Below are positions 34,995 through 45,051 of a stretch of DNA of 61,669 nucleotides, piece by piece; the first letter of the stretch is position 1; every line of letters begins with the position of its first letter. This DNA is from Siculibacillus sp. (GTDB lineage: Bacteria; Pseudomonadota; Alphaproteobacteria; Rhizobiales; Ancalomicrobiaceae), in contig JAOTSD010000016.1 in the NCBI GenBank assembly GCA_030247555.1, positions 1 to 61,669 of the forward strand, given 5' to 3'. Under the pieces are notes generated by a model, which worked only from the letters and a program-made list of their open reading frames with translations, searched no databases and had not been told where the DNA came from. Both the position numbers and the translations under genes were made by a program.

Positions 34995-36344
34995 TCACTT
35001 CGCCGCTTTGATCCGCGCCATGCGAGTGCGGAAGGCGGCCGCCCAGCCCTCGCGCGTCAGTTGCCGGCCCCGCGCCACGGCGAGGGCGTCGGCCGGGACG
35101 TCCAAGGTGACGACGCTGCCGGAGCCGACGAAGGCCCCGTCGCCGATCTTCACCGGAGCCACCAGCGACGAATTCGACCCGACGAAGGCGCCGGCGCCGA
35201 TGTCGGTGTGGTGCTTGAAGAAACCGTCGTAGTTGCAGGTGATGGTGCCGGCACCGATGTTGGCCTTCGCGCCGACCCGCGCATCGCCGATGTAGGTGAG
35301 GTGGTTGACCTTGGCGCCTTCCTCGATGCGGCCGTTCTTGATCTCGACGAAGTTGCCGACGTGGACGTCGCGTCCGAGATCGGCGCCGGGGCGCAGACGC
35401 GCATAGGGCCCGACGGTCGCCCCTTCACCGACCCGCGCGCCCTCGAGATGCGAGAAGGCGCGGATGCGCGCGCCGCGCTCGACCCGCACGCCGGGGCCGA
35501 AGACGACGTTGGGCTCGATCGTCACGTCTTCGGCGATCTCGGTGTCGGCGGAGAAGAACACCGTCTCCGGCGCCACCAGCGTCACCCCGTCGGCGAGCGT
35601 CGCGGCGCGGCGGCGCGCTTGGAATATCGACTCGCAGGTGGCGAGCTGGGTGCGGTCGTTGACGCCCCGGAACTCATCCTCCGCGCCCTCGACCGCCACC
35701 ACCGTGAGACCACGGGCATGGGCGATCTCGACGGCGTCGGTCAGATAGAACTCGCCCTTGGCGTTCGTGTTGCCGATCAGGTCGAGCAGCGACAGCATCG
35801 TACCACCGCGGAAGGCGAGGATGCCGGAATTGCAGAAGGTCACGGCGCGCTCGGCGTCGGTGGCGTCCTTCTCTTCACGGATGGCGACGAGGCGTCCGTC
35901 GGCCTCGATCAGGCGGCCGTATCCGGTCGGATGCGGCGTGCGGAAGCCGAGCACCACCAGATCGGCGCCGGCGGCCAGTTGGGCGCGCACCGCCGCCACC
36001 GAGCGGGGGCGCACCAGCGGGGTGTCGCCGTAGAGCACGATCACGTCGTCGGCGCCGGCGGCGATCGCCGAGCGGGCGCAGAGCACCGCATGGGCGGTGC
36101 CGAGGCGCTGCGACTGGTGGAAGATCTCATCGGCGCCGGCGGCGGTCACGACCTTCTCCACCGCCGCCATGTTCGGCCCGACCACCAGCGCCAGACGGTT
36201 CACGCCGGCGGCGCGCGCCGTCGTCATGGCGTGGACGATCATCGGCCGTCCGCCGACCTCGTGCAGGACTTTCGGCAGACCGGACCGCATCCGCGTCCCC
36301 TCGCCCGCGGCGAGCACGATTCCGAGCGACGACCTCTCGGTCAT
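34995..36344 (-). CDS. glmU: bifunctional UDP-N-acetylglucosamine pyrophosphorylase / glucosamine-1-phosphate N-acetyltransferase
   Basis: This is a 449-aa enzyme. The N-terminal nucleotidyltransferase has LAAGEGTRM (11-19) with Lys25 in LPKVLH. The C-terminal left-handed beta-helix shows hexapeptide repeats and [32 protein letters not shown] and [11 protein letters not shown], the acetyltransferase site. Start MTERSSLG at 36344 follows GGAGAGG; upstream in-frame sequence is rejected. It is divergent from the SPOR-like gene and upstream of glmS. It supplies UDP-GlcNAc for peptidoglycan and lipid A. Confidence 0.97.
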   Translation of the reverse strand: MTERSSLGIVLAAGEGTRMRSGLPKVLHEVGGRPMIVHAMTTARAAGVNRLALVVGPNMAAVEKVVTAAGADEIFHQSQRLGTAHAVLCARSAIAAGADDVIVLYGDTPLVRPRSVAAVRAQLAAGADLVVLGFRTPHPTGYGRLIEADGRLVAIREEKDATDAERAVTFCNSGILAFRGGTMLSLLDLIGNTNAKGEFYLTDAVEIAHARGLTVVAVEGAEDEFRGVNDRTQLATCESIFQARRRAATLADGVTLVAPETVFFSADTEIAEDVTIEPNVVFGPGVRVERGARIRAFSHLEGARVGEGATVGPYARLRPGADLGRDVHVGNFVEIKNGRIEEGAKVNHLTYIGDARVGAKANIGAGTITCNYDGFFKHHTDIGAGAFVGSNSSLVAPVKIGDGAFVGSGSVVTLDVPADALAVARGRQLTREGWAAAFRTRMARIKAAK

Positions 36345-36497
36345 GGATGGGCCTCTCCGTATCGACAATGCGCCGAAAGGCATAGCCGATCGGCCTTTCG
36401 TTTTCGTTTCCCTCCGCGTCACTCCGGAGAGCGGCGCCGGGTGTAGCGCGGAAGTGCTATTCTCGTCACGGCGATTCGACCGAAACCCGGCGAGCGG

Positions 36498-37733
36498 ATG
36501 ACCTTGGCGCGGCGACGAGACCAATTCGGAGACTGGATCGACGGCGAGACGGACGGCGGGGGTCTCTCGCTCCTCGGCTGGGGATTCGGCTCCGTCGTCG
36601 CCTTCGTGCTCGCCTTCGCCTCGTGGCAGTACGCCCCGCCTCGGAACAATCCGGCCGCGACGATCCGCGCCGATGTCGGAGCACCCGATCCGAGCGAGAT
36701 CACCGGCTCGATCGCCGCGACCGATACCGGATCGACCGTCGCCCAATCGTCCCGCACCGTCGGAATCGGCCGCCTCGCCCCGATCCCGCTCGCCGTCGAC
36801 GAGACTCCGGCGACGTCGCGCGACATCGCTCGACTGCAGGCCGAGATCGCGGAAATCCGACGCCGGATCGTCCAGATCGGCATGGCCGGAGATGGCGTCT
36901 CCCGCCGCCTCGACGGGATCGAGGAGCGGGTTTCGGGGCTCCCGACGGTGCCCGATGTCGCGTCGTTGCCCGGCATCCCGGAGAAGCCCGTCGCCGATTC
37001 GCGAACCGATGCCGACAGGACGGTCGCCGCCGACGCCGCGAAGCCGGAACCGCGCGTCGCCGAGCGGCTGCCGACACCGACGCCCCGGCCGGTCCACGTG
37101 CCGCCGACCGGCGGGTTCGACGCCGAGGGTCCCACCACCACCGGCGCCGTGCCGAAGCCGGCGCGCCCCATCGAGAGCGGCGAAGCGAAAGCGGCGAAGG
37201 TCGACGCACCGGCGGAAGAGAAGGTCGTGAAATCCTCGAGGCTCGCCGTCGCGACGCAGGCCGCGTCGCCGATCGACGCGGCGCGGCCCGCCGCGACGGC
37301 GCCCGAGGGCCCACCGCGGACCGCGACCGTGCCGCCGCCCTCCCCGGCCCCGACCACCGCAACCGCGGACGAAGCCGTCGCGAAGACGGTGCGCGTGGTG
37401 TCGCCGCAGCCGCCGACGACGGCCGCCGTCCCCACGGCTTCGGCGCCCGCATCGGGCGGTCCGGCGGTGGCGATCGACCTCGGCGGCTACCGGACGCTGG
37501 CGTCGCTGCGGCGGGCGTGGTCGGACACGACGCTGCGCCACACCGAGCTCGCCAAGGGGTACGAACCGCTCGCCCGCCTGCGCGAGACCGACAGCGGCAT
37601 GGAGGCGCGGCTCCTCGCCGGTCCCTTCGCCGACCAGACGGAGGCCGCCAAGGCCTGCCTCAGGATCAAGGCGCTCGGCGGCCCCTGCGCCGTCTCCACC
37701 TACAGCGGCCAGCCGGTCGGCGGACTGCGCTGA
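36498..37733 (+). CDS. membrane-anchored SPOR-like domain protein
   Basis: This 411-aa protein has a short cytoplasmic N-terminus, one transmembrane segment at about 28-45 ([15 protein letters not shown]), a possible coiled-coil ([17 protein letters not shown]), a long Pro/Ala/Thr-rich linker, and a C-terminal domain of about 75 residues. That domain ([15 protein letters not shown]...[20 protein letters not shown]) has the SPOR layout used for binding denuded septal peptidoglycan. It probably acts at the division site. The exact partner is unknown. Confidence 0.7.
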   Translation: MTLARRRDQFGDWIDGETDGGGLSLLGWGFGSVVAFVLAFASWQYAPPRNNPAATIRADVGAPDPSEITGSIAATDTGSTVAQSSRTVGIGRLAPIPLAVDETPATSRDIARLQAEIAEIRRRIVQIGMAGDGVSRRLDGIEERVSGLPTVPDVASLPGIPEKPVADSRTDADRTVAADAAKPEPRVAERLPTPTPRPVHVPPTGGFDAEGPTTTGAVPKPARPIESGEAKAAKVDAPAEEKVVKSSRLAVATQAASPIDAARPAATAPEGPPRTATVPPPSPAPTTATADEAVAKTVRVVSPQPPTTAAVPTASAPASGGPAVAIDLGGYRTLASLRRAWSDTTLRHTELAKGYEPLARLRETDSGMEARLLAGPFADQTEAAKACLRIKALGGPCAVSTYSGQPVGGLR

Positions 37734-37847
37734 GCGCCGCGATCCACGCCGCCGTTTCCGGCGATCCGGCTCAGGACGCCAATGGAGTGGTTCGCTCGGA
37801 GCGTCGAGAAAGCGTCGGCCGGGACCCGCGCCGCACGCCGCCGGGCT

Positions 37848-38582
37848 TCAACCGACGGCGGAGAGCACCGGGAAGGTCTCGATCAGCCAGAAGGCCAGCC
37901 GTTCGATGCCGCCGGTCAGGAAGGCGATGCCGGTGAGGACGAGGAGGCCGCCGGTGATCTTCTCGACGAGGCCCATGTGGACGCGGAATCGGTTCATCAG
38001 CCGCAGGAACGGCTGCGAGAAGGCCGCGGCGGCGAGGAAGGGCACGCCGAGGCCGGCGGCGTAGACGGCGAGCAGCGCCGCCCCTTGGCCGACCGTCTCG
38101 CGGCTCGCCGCGACGCCGAGGATCGCCGCCAGCACCGGGCCGATGCAGGGCGTCCAGCCGAAGCCGAAGGCGAGACCGACGACATAGGCGCCGAGCGGCC
38201 CCGCCGGCTTGCGCGCCATCTGCACCCGCGCCTCGCGATAGAGCAGCGGGATGCGGAAGGCGCCGAGAAAATGCAGCCCCATGACGATGATGGCGATGCC
38301 GGCGGCGATCGCCAGGGTGTTCATGTGGGTGCGGATCATCTGGCCGAAGACGGAGGCCGAGGCGCCGAGGGTGACGAAGACGGTGGAGAAGCCGGCGACG
38401 AAGGCGAGCGCCGAGGCGAAGATGCGCCGCCGCGCCCGGTCGAAGCCGCTGCTCTCCAGTTCGTCGAGGCTCGCGCCGGCGATGAAGGCGAGATAGGGCG
38501 GGACCAGCGGCAGCACGCACGGCGAGACGAAGGAGAGGACGCCGGCGGCGAAGGTGCCGAGGATGGTGACGTTGGAGGTCAT
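37848..38582 (-). CDS. ccdA: cytochrome c biogenesis protein CcdA (DsbD-type thiol transporter)
   Basis: This 244-aa inner-membrane protein has six transmembrane segments. The redox cysteines are Cys22 in FVSPCVLPLVPPY and Cys146 in GWTPCIGP, the standard CcdA pair that carries reducing equivalents from cytoplasmic thioredoxin to periplasmic thiol proteins for haem attachment. It is convergent with the SPOR-like gene and upstream of tRNA-Lys on the other strand. Confidence 0.94.
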   Translation of the reverse strand: MTSNVTILGTFAAGVLSFVSPCVLPLVPPYLAFIAGASLDELESSGFDRARRRIFASALAFVAGFSTVFVTLGASASVFGQMIRTHMNTLAIAAGIAIIVMGLHFLGAFRIPLLYREARVQMARKPAGPLGAYVVGLAFGFGWTPCIGPVLAAILGVAASRETVGQGAALLAVYAAGLGVPFLAAAAFSQPFLRLMNRFRVHMGLVEKITGGLLVLTGIAFLTGGIERLAFWLIETFPVLSAVG

Positions 38583-38725
38583 GCGATGCGCGTCTCCGGG
38601 GGGTCTCGGCCGGGCCCGACCGGGCTCTTCCGATCGGTCGCGCCGTACCTATCGCGAAAGCCGCTCGCGAAGAAATCACCTTCCCGACACCCCGGCCTTG
38701 CGCTTCGTCATGCCGCCCGTCCGGC

Positions 38726-38754
38726 TTGACCCGCGCCACCCCCTCCCCTTATGG
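38726..38754 (+). promoter_or_regulatory. sigma-70-type promoter of tRNA-Lys
   Basis: TTGACC (38726-38731), a 17-base spacer, and TTATGG (38749-38754). The tRNA begins 15 bases after the -10, as expected for a tRNA gene with a short 5' leader. Confidence 0.65.
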
Positions 38755-38768
38755 TCCCGCCGCGCTGG

Positions 38769-38843
38769 GGGCCGGTAGCTCAGTGGTAGAGCACGTGACT
38801 TTTAATCATGTGGTCGCGGGTTCGATCCCCGCCCGGCTCACCA
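38769..38843 (+). tRNA. tRNA-Lys (anticodon UUU)
   Basis: Seven-base acceptor stem GGGCCGG/CCGGCTC (with one G-T pair), D-arm GCTC...GAGC, anticodon stem-loop CGTGA-CTTTTAA-TCATG with anticodon TTT, T-arm GCGGG-TTCGATC-CCCGC, discriminator A and encoded CCA. Confidence 0.97.
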
Positions 38844-38885
38844 AGTCCCGAGCGATCCTCACTTCGAGAACGCGGCACCGGAACG

Positions 38886-38914
38886 CGAAACGGCGGCACC
38901 CGGAGGGCGCCGCC
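38886..38914 (-). terminator. hairpin terminator after aapJ
   Basis: A 10-bp stem (38892-38901 with 38905-38914, one G-T pair) has a 3-base loop, followed on the minus strand by CGTTTCG. It lies about 30 bases after the aapJ stop. Confidence 0.55.
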
Positions 38915-38943
38915 GCCAGTCGTCGCGTCGTGGCGACCACCGA

Positions 38944-39984
38944 TCAGCGGATCGGGTAGGTGATCAGCAGGCCGCCGTCCTTGGACAGACGGTTCGGCGA
39001 CTTCGACCGGTCGATGCGGAACGGGGTCGCCGGGCCGAGATGGCGATCGAAGACGTCACCGTAGGAGCCGACCTGCTTGATGATCTCGACCGCCCAACCG
39101 GGATGAATACCGAGTTTGGTCGCCATGTCGGTGGCCGCGCCCTTGTCGCCGAAGATGCGCTGCACCGCGGCCGGCTGGGTGCCGATCTTGGCGACGACGT
39201 CGGCGATGTTCTTCTTGCCGACGCCGTACTGGTCGGCGGCGAGCATCACCTGGAAGCCCCAGAAGATGGTCTTCTGCAGCTCGGTGTCGGGCCGGGTGAC
39301 GATCGACAGCGGTTCGGAGGAGATCATCTCCGGCAGCAGCTCGTAGGCGTCCGGCTTCTCGGCGAGTTGGCGATTGGCGGCGAGCGCGGTGAAGTCGTTC
39401 GACATCACGTCGCATTTGCCGGAGAAGAACGCCTGCAGCCGGGCGTTCATGTCGGTGAAGTTCTCGATCTTGTACTTGAGCTTGTTCTCGGCGAACCAGT
39501 CGGCGAGGTTGAGCAGCGTGGTCGAACCCTCCTCGGCGCAGACGGTGGCGCCGTCGAGCTGTTTGGCCGACTTCAGCCCGGTCGCCTTGGGCACCATGAA
39601 GCCCTGACCGTCGAAGAAGGTGGTGGTGACGAAGGCGAGGCCGGGATCGGCGTCGCGGGTGCCGGTCACGGTGATCGAGCGCGATGCCATGTGGCCGCCG
39701 CCGGCGACCAGGGTCTTCAGGCTGTCCGAGAAGCCGACGCCGCGGATGTCGACCTTGGTGGCGTCACCGAAGATGGCGGCCGCGGCCATGCGGCAGAAGT
39801 CGACGTTGAATCCCTGGAACACGCCCTGCGCGTCCGGCACCGAGAAACCCGGCGATTTCGGATTGACGATGCAGATGATCTTGCCGTCCTTCTTGATCTG
39901 GTCGAGGACGGGGCCGGCTTCGGCCGCCACGGTTGCGAGGGCGGTGGCGGCGAGCGCCGCGGCCAGGAACGTTCTGATCGACAT
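38944..39984 (-). CDS. aapJ: general L-amino acid ABC transporter substrate-binding protein
   Basis: This 346-aa periplasmic protein has a Sec signal to about residue 22 (VAAEA, then GPVLDQIKKDGKI). The typical AapJ/BztA sequence follows: CIVNPKSPGFS, GFNVDFCRMAAAAIFGD, VCAEEGSTTLLNLADWF and WGFQVMLAADQYGVG. It is 16-20 residues longer at the C-terminus than HisJ-type proteins, as usual for AapJ. The permeases aapQM lie on the opposite strand, 750 bases away. The ATP-binding subunit aapP is not in the window. Confidence 0.9.
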   Translation of the reverse strand: MSIRTFLAAALAATALATVAAEAGPVLDQIKKDGKIICIVNPKSPGFSVPDAQGVFQGFNVDFCRMAAAAIFGDATKVDIRGVGFSDSLKTLVAGGGHMASRSITVTGTRDADPGLAFVTTTFFDGQGFMVPKATGLKSAKQLDGATVCAEEGSTTLLNLADWFAENKLKYKIENFTDMNARLQAFFSGKCDVMSNDFTALAANRQLAEKPDAYELLPEMISSEPLSIVTRPDTELQKTIFWGFQVMLAADQYGVGKKNIADVVAKIGTQPAAVQRIFGDKGAATDMATKLGIHPGWAVEIIKQVGSYGDVFDRHLGPATPFRIDRSKSPNRLSKDGGLLITYPIR

Positions 39985-40119
39985 CTGACACCTCTCCGGT
40001 GGTCGCGCATGGGCGATGGACGGATCGGACAGTAAGCCGGTTCAGCTTTCGCCGACAAGCGCGCGCGCCGCGCAGCCGAGGTGCGTCCGCGAACTTCCGC
40101 GCCCCGAATCGGACCGAGA

Positions 40120-40650
40120 TCAATCTTCGCGCGAAAGCCGCTCGGAGAGCCGGCGCAGGTGGTGGACCTGCTCCGCCGTTTCCACCGCCTCCGCCACATG
40201 ATCGCGGCGGACCGTCGCGATCGCCGCCTCGGCGTCGAGACCGGAGATCTCGATGAGGAGGCGCGCCGCGATCGTGCCGGTCCGCCCCAGCCCGGCGCGG
40301 CAATGCAGGGCGACCGTCTCTCCCGCCACGAGGCGGTCGGCGAGGCGAGCCCGTGACCATTCCCGTTCGAATCGATCGTCGGGCACGCCGTAGTCGGAGA
40401 TCGGCAGATGGCGGAGTTCCAGGCCGGCGGCCTCGACCTCGGCGCGCCAGTCGGCGAGGGGCAGCGGCAGTTCCTTCTCGTCGATCAGGGTGACGAGGAG
40501 AGCGGCGCCGCATTCGGCGATCCGCGCCAGATCGCGGCGGACCGAGGCGCGATCGGCTTCGCCCCGCCAGGTACCCGGGCAGGCGGAGAGATGGAGGCGT
40601 CCCGGTGTTCCGGGAACGGGCATCAGCGAGGCGCGTCGATCCTTTGCCAT
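40120..40650 (-). CDS. dual-specificity (CDKN3-like) protein phosphatase
   Basis: This is a 176-aa cysteine phosphatase with P-loop HCRAGLGRTG (Cys117, Arg123) and candidate general acid Asp86 in LPISDYGVP. The pattern matches the tyrosine/dual-specificity phosphatase group found next to transporter genes in alphaproteobacteria. Substrate unknown. It sits between divergent aapQM and aapJ and may be co-transcribed with aapJ (135-base gap). MAKDRRASLM at 40650 is chosen as start; the longer frame is low-complexity. Confidence 0.8.
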   Translation of the reverse strand: MAKDRRASLMPVPGTPGRLHLSACPGTWRGEADRASVRRDLARIAECGAALLVTLIDEKELPLPLADWRAEVEAAGLELRHLPISDYGVPDDRFEREWSRARLADRLVAGETVALHCRAGLGRTGTIAARLLIEISGLDAEAAIATVRRDHVAEAVETAEQVHHLRRLSERLSRED

Positions 40651-40735
40651 TTCGTCACATGTCCCTATGCTCGCGCTTCTAACCGCCGCGCTCGTCGCGC
40701 CGTGCGGGAGATGCGACGTACCACCCGGATCCCCA

Positions 40736-41953
40736 ATGGCCGCGAGAATCCCCGCCGTGCCGCCCGTCGAAGCCGCCGCCGGGCGCCCGCCGCCGAAACC
40801 GGCGCCGTTCACCCGCCGGAAGATTCGTTCGGCGGCGTGGCAGACGGCTCTCGCTCTGGCACTGGTCGCCGCGGGATACTTCGCCCATCTCAACATCACC
40901 CGCAATCTCGCCGCTTCCGGTGTCGCCATCGACTTCGGTTTCCTCACCCGCGAGGCCGGGTTCGACGTCTCCGAACAGCTCGTCGCCTATACGCCGAAGG
41001 ACAGCTACGCCCGCGTCCTCTTCGTCGGCCTGCTCAACACGTTGCTGCTCGCGGCGACCACGCTGCTGCTGGCGACCTCCGTCGGCCTCGCCGTCGGCGT
41101 CGCCTCGACCAGCCGCAACTGGCTCGTCCGCAACCTCGCCCGCATCTACATCGAGCTCCTGCGCAATCTGCCCAAGCTCCTGATCCTGCTGGCGCTCTAC
41201 ATCGCCATGGTGCGCGGCCTTCCGCTGGTGCGGGCGGCGTGGACCCTGCCGGGCGGCGCCCTGCTCGCCAATCGCGGCCTCTATCTGCCCTGGCCGGAGA
41301 TGCCGGTCGGCGCCGGCTTGACGGCCGTCGTCGTGGGGGTCTGGATCGCCGCCACATCGGTCTGGGCGCGCATGGTGAAGCGGCATCAGGACGCCACCGG
41401 CGTGCGCCGTCCGCTCGCCCTGCCTTCGGTGCTCGGCCTGACGGCGGCGATCGGCCTCGCCCTCGCCACCGGCCTCGTCGAACTGCACTGGTCGATGCCG
41501 GCGCTGACCGGGTTCAACATCACCGGCGGCGCCCATCTCACCGTCCAATTCACCGCATTGTGGGTGTCGCTGTCGATCTATCACGCCAGCCAGATCGCCG
41601 AGATCGTGCGCGGCGGCATCGTCTCGGTCGACAAGGGCCAGCGCGAGGCCGCCGCCGCCCTCGGCCTCCGGCCGGGCCGGGTGCTGCGGCTGATCGTGCT
41701 GCCGCAGGCGATCCGGGTCATCGTCCCGCCGCTCGGCAACCAATATCTGAACCTGATCAAGAACACCTCGATCGCGCTCGCCGTCGGCTATTCCGACCTC
41801 GTCGGGGTGATGAACACCGCGGTCAACCAGACGTTCCGGCCGGTCGAACTGATGCTGGTGGTGATGCTGGTCTTCCTCGCCATCAACCTGTCGACCGCCG
41901 CCGCGCTCAACTGGTTCGCCGCATGGTCGCGTCCGCCGGGGAAGACGCGATGA
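40736..41953 (+). CDS. aapQ: general L-amino acid ABC transporter permease
   Basis: This is a 405-aa HisM-family permease with the long periplasmic insertion typical of AapQ. EAA-type loop: KGQREAAAALGLRPGRVLRLIVLPQA. Later QYLNLIKNTSIALAVGYSDL, an amino-acid permease signature. About eight hydrophobic segments. It is followed by aapM with an ATGA overlap. No ATPase gene follows; a LysR gene does. Confidence 0.92.
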   Translation: MAARIPAVPPVEAAAGRPPPKPAPFTRRKIRSAAWQTALALALVAAGYFAHLNITRNLAASGVAIDFGFLTREAGFDVSEQLVAYTPKDSYARVLFVGLLNTLLLAATTLLLATSVGLAVGVASTSRNWLVRNLARIYIELLRNLPKLLILLALYIAMVRGLPLVRAAWTLPGGALLANRGLYLPWPEMPVGAGLTAVVVGVWIAATSVWARMVKRHQDATGVRRPLALPSVLGLTAAIGLALATGLVELHWSMPALTGFNITGGAHLTVQFTALWVSLSIYHASQIAEIVRGGIVSVDKGQREAAAALGLRPGRVLRLIVLPQAIRVIVPPLGNQYLNLIKNTSIALAVGYSDLVGVMNTAVNQTFRPVELMLVVMLVFLAINLSTAAALNWFAAWSRPPGKTR

Positions 41954-43074
41954 CCGACGCCGCCGCCTCACCGCCCTCTTCCACGACCGCCTCCGCCCCG
42001 CGCCCGTGGCGACCGCGCCACGTCGTCGCCCGCGAATGGGCCCGGGCGAATCTCTTCGACGGGCCGGTGAACACCGCGCTGACGCTGGTGACGGTCGCTT
42101 TCCTGACGTGGTTCGTACCGATCGCGTTGCGCTGGTTGATCGTCGACGCCGTCGGCTTCCACGGCGACGTCGCGACCTGCAGGACCGCCGGCGGCGCCTG
42201 CTGGGCGTTCCTCCGGGTGAAGGGCGACGTCATCCTGACCGGAACCTACCCGTTCGACGAGCGTTGGCGGGCGCAGGTCGCGGCGCTCGTCACGCTGGTC
42301 ACCGTCGGGGTGGCGCTGTTCTGGCGCGGCGGTTTCCTCGGGCTGGCGGCGCTCTTCCTCGGTGCCTGCCTGATCGATCTCGTCTTCCTGTCGGGCGGCG
42401 TCTTCGGCCTCGAGCCGATCGACGCGACGCGCTGGAACGGGCTGCCGCTCGTCCTCTTCCTGTCGGTCTTCACCATGGCGGCGGCGCTACCGGTCGGCGT
42501 CGCTCTGGCGCTCGCCCGCAAGTCGGACGCGCTGGTGATCCGCCTCGTGGCGATCGGCTGGATCGAGGCGATCCGCGGCATCCCGATGGTGGCGGTGCTC
42601 TTCGCCGGCGTCTTCATCCTGCCGCTGCTGATGCCTCCGGGTCTGCACCTGTCCTCGATGATCTCGATCTTCGTGGTGCTGACGATCTTCCACGCCGCCT
42701 ATTTCGCCGAGGACGTGCGCTCCGGGCTCGACGATTTCGACAAGGGTCAGATCGAGGCGGCCCATTCGCTCGGGCTCGGACGTTGGCGCACCATGCGCCT
42801 CGTCGTCCTGCCGCAGGCGCTGCGGACGGCGCTGCCGGCGCTGACCAATTCGATCATCGGTGGTTACAAGGACACCTCGCTCGTCGCCATCGTCGGACTT
42901 TTCGACCTGATGGCGACGTCGCGGCTGGCCACCGCCGACGTCGAGTGGCAGGCCTATTCGCTCGAGGCCAACATCGTCGTCGGCGTCTTCTACCTCGTCA
43001 CCTGCGTCGCGGTGTCGGAGCGCTTCCGCAGGCTCGCGCGCATCGCCGGCGCCGACGGGGACGGCCGCAGCTGA
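41950..43074 (+). CDS. aapM: general L-amino acid ABC transporter permease
   Basis: This 374-aa partner of AapQ has the same EAA loop (KGQIEAAHSLGLGRWRTMRLVVLPQALR) and TNSIIGGYKDTSLVAIVGLFDL. Its ATG overlaps the aapQ stop. The in-frame upstream extension to 40408 is a shadow of aapQ. In rhizobia aapP follows here; instead the next gene, 143 bases on, is a LysR regulator. Confidence 0.92.
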   Translation: MTDAAASPPSSTTASAPRPWRPRHVVAREWARANLFDGPVNTALTLVTVAFLTWFVPIALRWLIVDAVGFHGDVATCRTAGGACWAFLRVKGDVILTGTYPFDERWRAQVAALVTLVTVGVALFWRGGFLGLAALFLGACLIDLVFLSGGVFGLEPIDATRWNGLPLVLFLSVFTMAAALPVGVALALARKSDALVIRLVAIGWIEAIRGIPMVAVLFAGVFILPLLMPPGLHLSSMISIFVVLTIFHAAYFAEDVRSGLDDFDKGQIEAAHSLGLGRWRTMRLVVLPQALRTALPALTNSIIGGYKDTSLVAIVGLFDLMATSRLATADVEWQAYSLEANIVVGVFYLVTCVAVSERFRRLARIAGADGDGRS

Positions 43075-43217
43075 GGAGAGCGGTCGATCGCCGCCGCCCG
43101 TCGCGAGGACGCTTCCGGCGGGGCGCCGACGGGCCCGCGTGGATTTCACCGCGAGCGAAATGCCGCTAGTGTCGACGGGACACGACACCCTCCCCTCGCC
43201 CGGAGATCGACCGCCAC

Positions 43218-44201
43218 ATGGCGAAGGCGCCGAAGAAGAGCACCCGAGCGTCGACGGAAATCGTCCAGCCGCGCGGCAGTCTGCCCCCACTGTCGAGCGT
43301 CCGCGCCTTCGAGGCGGTCGGTCGACTCTCCTCGATGCGCCGGGCGGCGGTGGAACTCTCCGTCTGCCACACGGTCGTCTCCCGCCACGTGCGCAACCTC
43401 GAGACCTGGCTCGGGGCGCGCCTGCTCGAGCGCTCGCCGCGCGGCATCCTGCTGACCGACGAGGGACGACTGCTGCTGCGCTCGGTCTCGGGCGCCTTCG
43501 ATCTCATCGCCTCGGCGGCCTCGGAGATCCGGCCGACGACGACCCGCGGTCTCTTCCGCGTCTGGTGCGTGCCGGGTTTGGCCGCGCGCTGGCTCGCCCC
43601 GCGGCTCGCCGACCTGCAGACGGCGCTGCCGGGGGTCGAGATCGTCCTGCGCGCCACCAAGGAGCGGCCGAACTTCGCCCATTACGAAGCCGACGGCGAG
43701 ATCAGCTACGGCGAGGAACCCGAGGGCGGCGGGCCGAGCGAAAGGCTCGAGCGCTCGCGCCTCTTCCCCGTGGCGAGCCCGGCTTGGCTCGCCTCGCATC
43801 CCTCGATCTCGACGCTGTCCGATCTCGCCGGAGTGAAACTCATCCACGAGGAGAGCCGCGACCAGTGGCGGCGTTGGTTCGAACGGGCCGGCCACACCGT
43901 CACCGGCGAACTCGCCGGTCCGCGGCTGTGGTACGCCTCCTCGGCGCTCGACGCGGCGGTGGCCGGACAGGGCGTGGCGCTCGCCACTCGCCTGCAGGCG
44001 GCCGACGACATCGTCGCCGGCCGGCTCGTCGAGATCTGCGCGACCGACGTCACCATGGGCGACTATTGGTTCGTCGCGCCGCAGGGGCGATGGAACGATC
44101 CGGTGGTGTCGCGCTTTCGCGCCTGGCTCGCCCGCTCGATCGCCGAGACCCGCGGCGGCGAGCGCCCCGGCGATCGATCTCCGGCCGACCGGTCGTCCTG
44201 A
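43218..44201 (+). CDS. LysR-family transcriptional regulator (GcvA-like)
   Basis: This 327-aa regulator has an N-terminal winged HTH at about 25-85 (SSVRAFEAVGRLSSMRRAAVELSVCHTVVSRHVRNLE) and a LysR effector domain from about 110. The FEAVGR...AAVELSVCHTVVSRHVRNLE pattern is the GcvA type. A TAIRLAAH-style replacement (RRAAVELSV) shows divergence. It is convergent with the polyamine-type ABC operon (stop to stop 10 bases) and is the most likely local regulator of that operon or of aapQM. Confidence 0.88.
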   Translation: MAKAPKKSTRASTEIVQPRGSLPPLSSVRAFEAVGRLSSMRRAAVELSVCHTVVSRHVRNLETWLGARLLERSPRGILLTDEGRLLLRSVSGAFDLIASAASEIRPTTTRGLFRVWCVPGLAARWLAPRLADLQTALPGVEIVLRATKERPNFAHYEADGEISYGEEPEGGGPSERLERSRLFPVASPAWLASHPSISTLSDLAGVKLIHEESRDQWRRWFERAGHTVTGELAGPRLWYASSALDAAVAGQGVALATRLQAADDIVAGRLVEICATDVTMGDYWFVAPQGRWNDPVVSRFRAWLARSIAETRGGERPGDRSPADRSS

Positions 44202-44211
44202 CGACGGCGGA

Positions 44212-45039
44212 TCAGGCGGTGGCGCGCATCCGCTGCGCGCGGCGCTTCAGGAGCTCCACCGCCGCCAACAACAGCACCGCGATGACGATCATCACCGCCG
44301 AAGCGGCGGCGATGATCGGCGACAGGCTCTCGCGCAGACCGGAGAACATCTCTCTCGGGATGGTGCGCTGCTCGGGAGCGGCGAGGAAGAGCACCGTGAC
44401 CACTTCGTCGAAGGACGCGGCGAAGGCGAAGAGCGCCCCGGTGACGACGCCGGGCAACACCAGCGGCAGCATCACCCGCCGGAAGGCGAGGAGCGGCGAA
44501 GCGCCGAGCGAGGCGGCGGCGCGCATCAGGTTGTGGTCGAAGCCGGAGAGCGAGGCGGAGACGGTGACCACCACGAAAGGTGCGCCGAGCGCGGCATGGG
44601 CGAGAACGATGCCGGTGTAGCTCTGGGTCAGGCCGAGCGGGGCGAAGAAGAAATAGAGACCCACCGCATAGATGACGATCGGCACCACCAGCGGCGACAG
44701 GACGAAACCGGTCAACACGTTCTTGCCGAGGAAGTCGGTGCGCGACAGGCCGATCGCCGCCATGGTGCCGAGGACGGTGGCGAGCGCCGCCGAGAGCGAA
44801 CCGATGAAGAAGGAGTTCTTCACCGCCATCGCCCATTTCTCCGACGAGAAGAAGGCCTCCATCCACTTCAGCGAGTAGCCGCGGATCGGATAGACGAGAA
44901 ACTCGCCGTCGGAGAAGGCGAGCGGCACGATGGCGAGGATCGGAGCGACGAGGAAGATCGCGGTGGCGACGGCGACCGCCGCCAGGAGCCGGCCGGAGAG
45001 CCTTTCCGAGGTGGTGAGCGGCATCGAGTTGTGCGACAC
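44212..45039 (-). CDS. potC: polyamine-type ABC transporter permease
   Basis: This 275-aa PotC/MalG-type permease has about six transmembrane segments and an EAA loop (MRAAASLGASPLLAFRRVMLPLVLPG). Start is GTG 45039, with GAGGAGG overlapping the end of potB, so the two are coupled. The C-terminus is Arg-rich. Last gene of the potADBC-type operon; the solute is inferred as spermidine/putrescine-like from the family and is not certain. Confidence 0.85.
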   Translation of the reverse strand: MSHNSMPLTTSERLSGRLLAAVAVATAIFLVAPILAIVPLAFSDGEFLVYPIRGYSLKWMEAFFSSEKWAMAVKNSFFIGSLSAALATVLGTMAAIGLSRTDFLGKNVLTGFVLSPLVVPIVIYAVGLYFFFAPLGLTQSYTGIVLAHAALGAPFVVVTVSASLSGFDHNLMRAAASLGASPLLAFRRVMLPLVLPGVVTGALFAFAASFDEVVTVLFLAAPEQRTIPREMFSGLRESLSPIIAAASAVMIVIAVLLLAAVELLKRRAQRMRATA

Positions 45040-45051
45040 GGGCGTCCCTCC

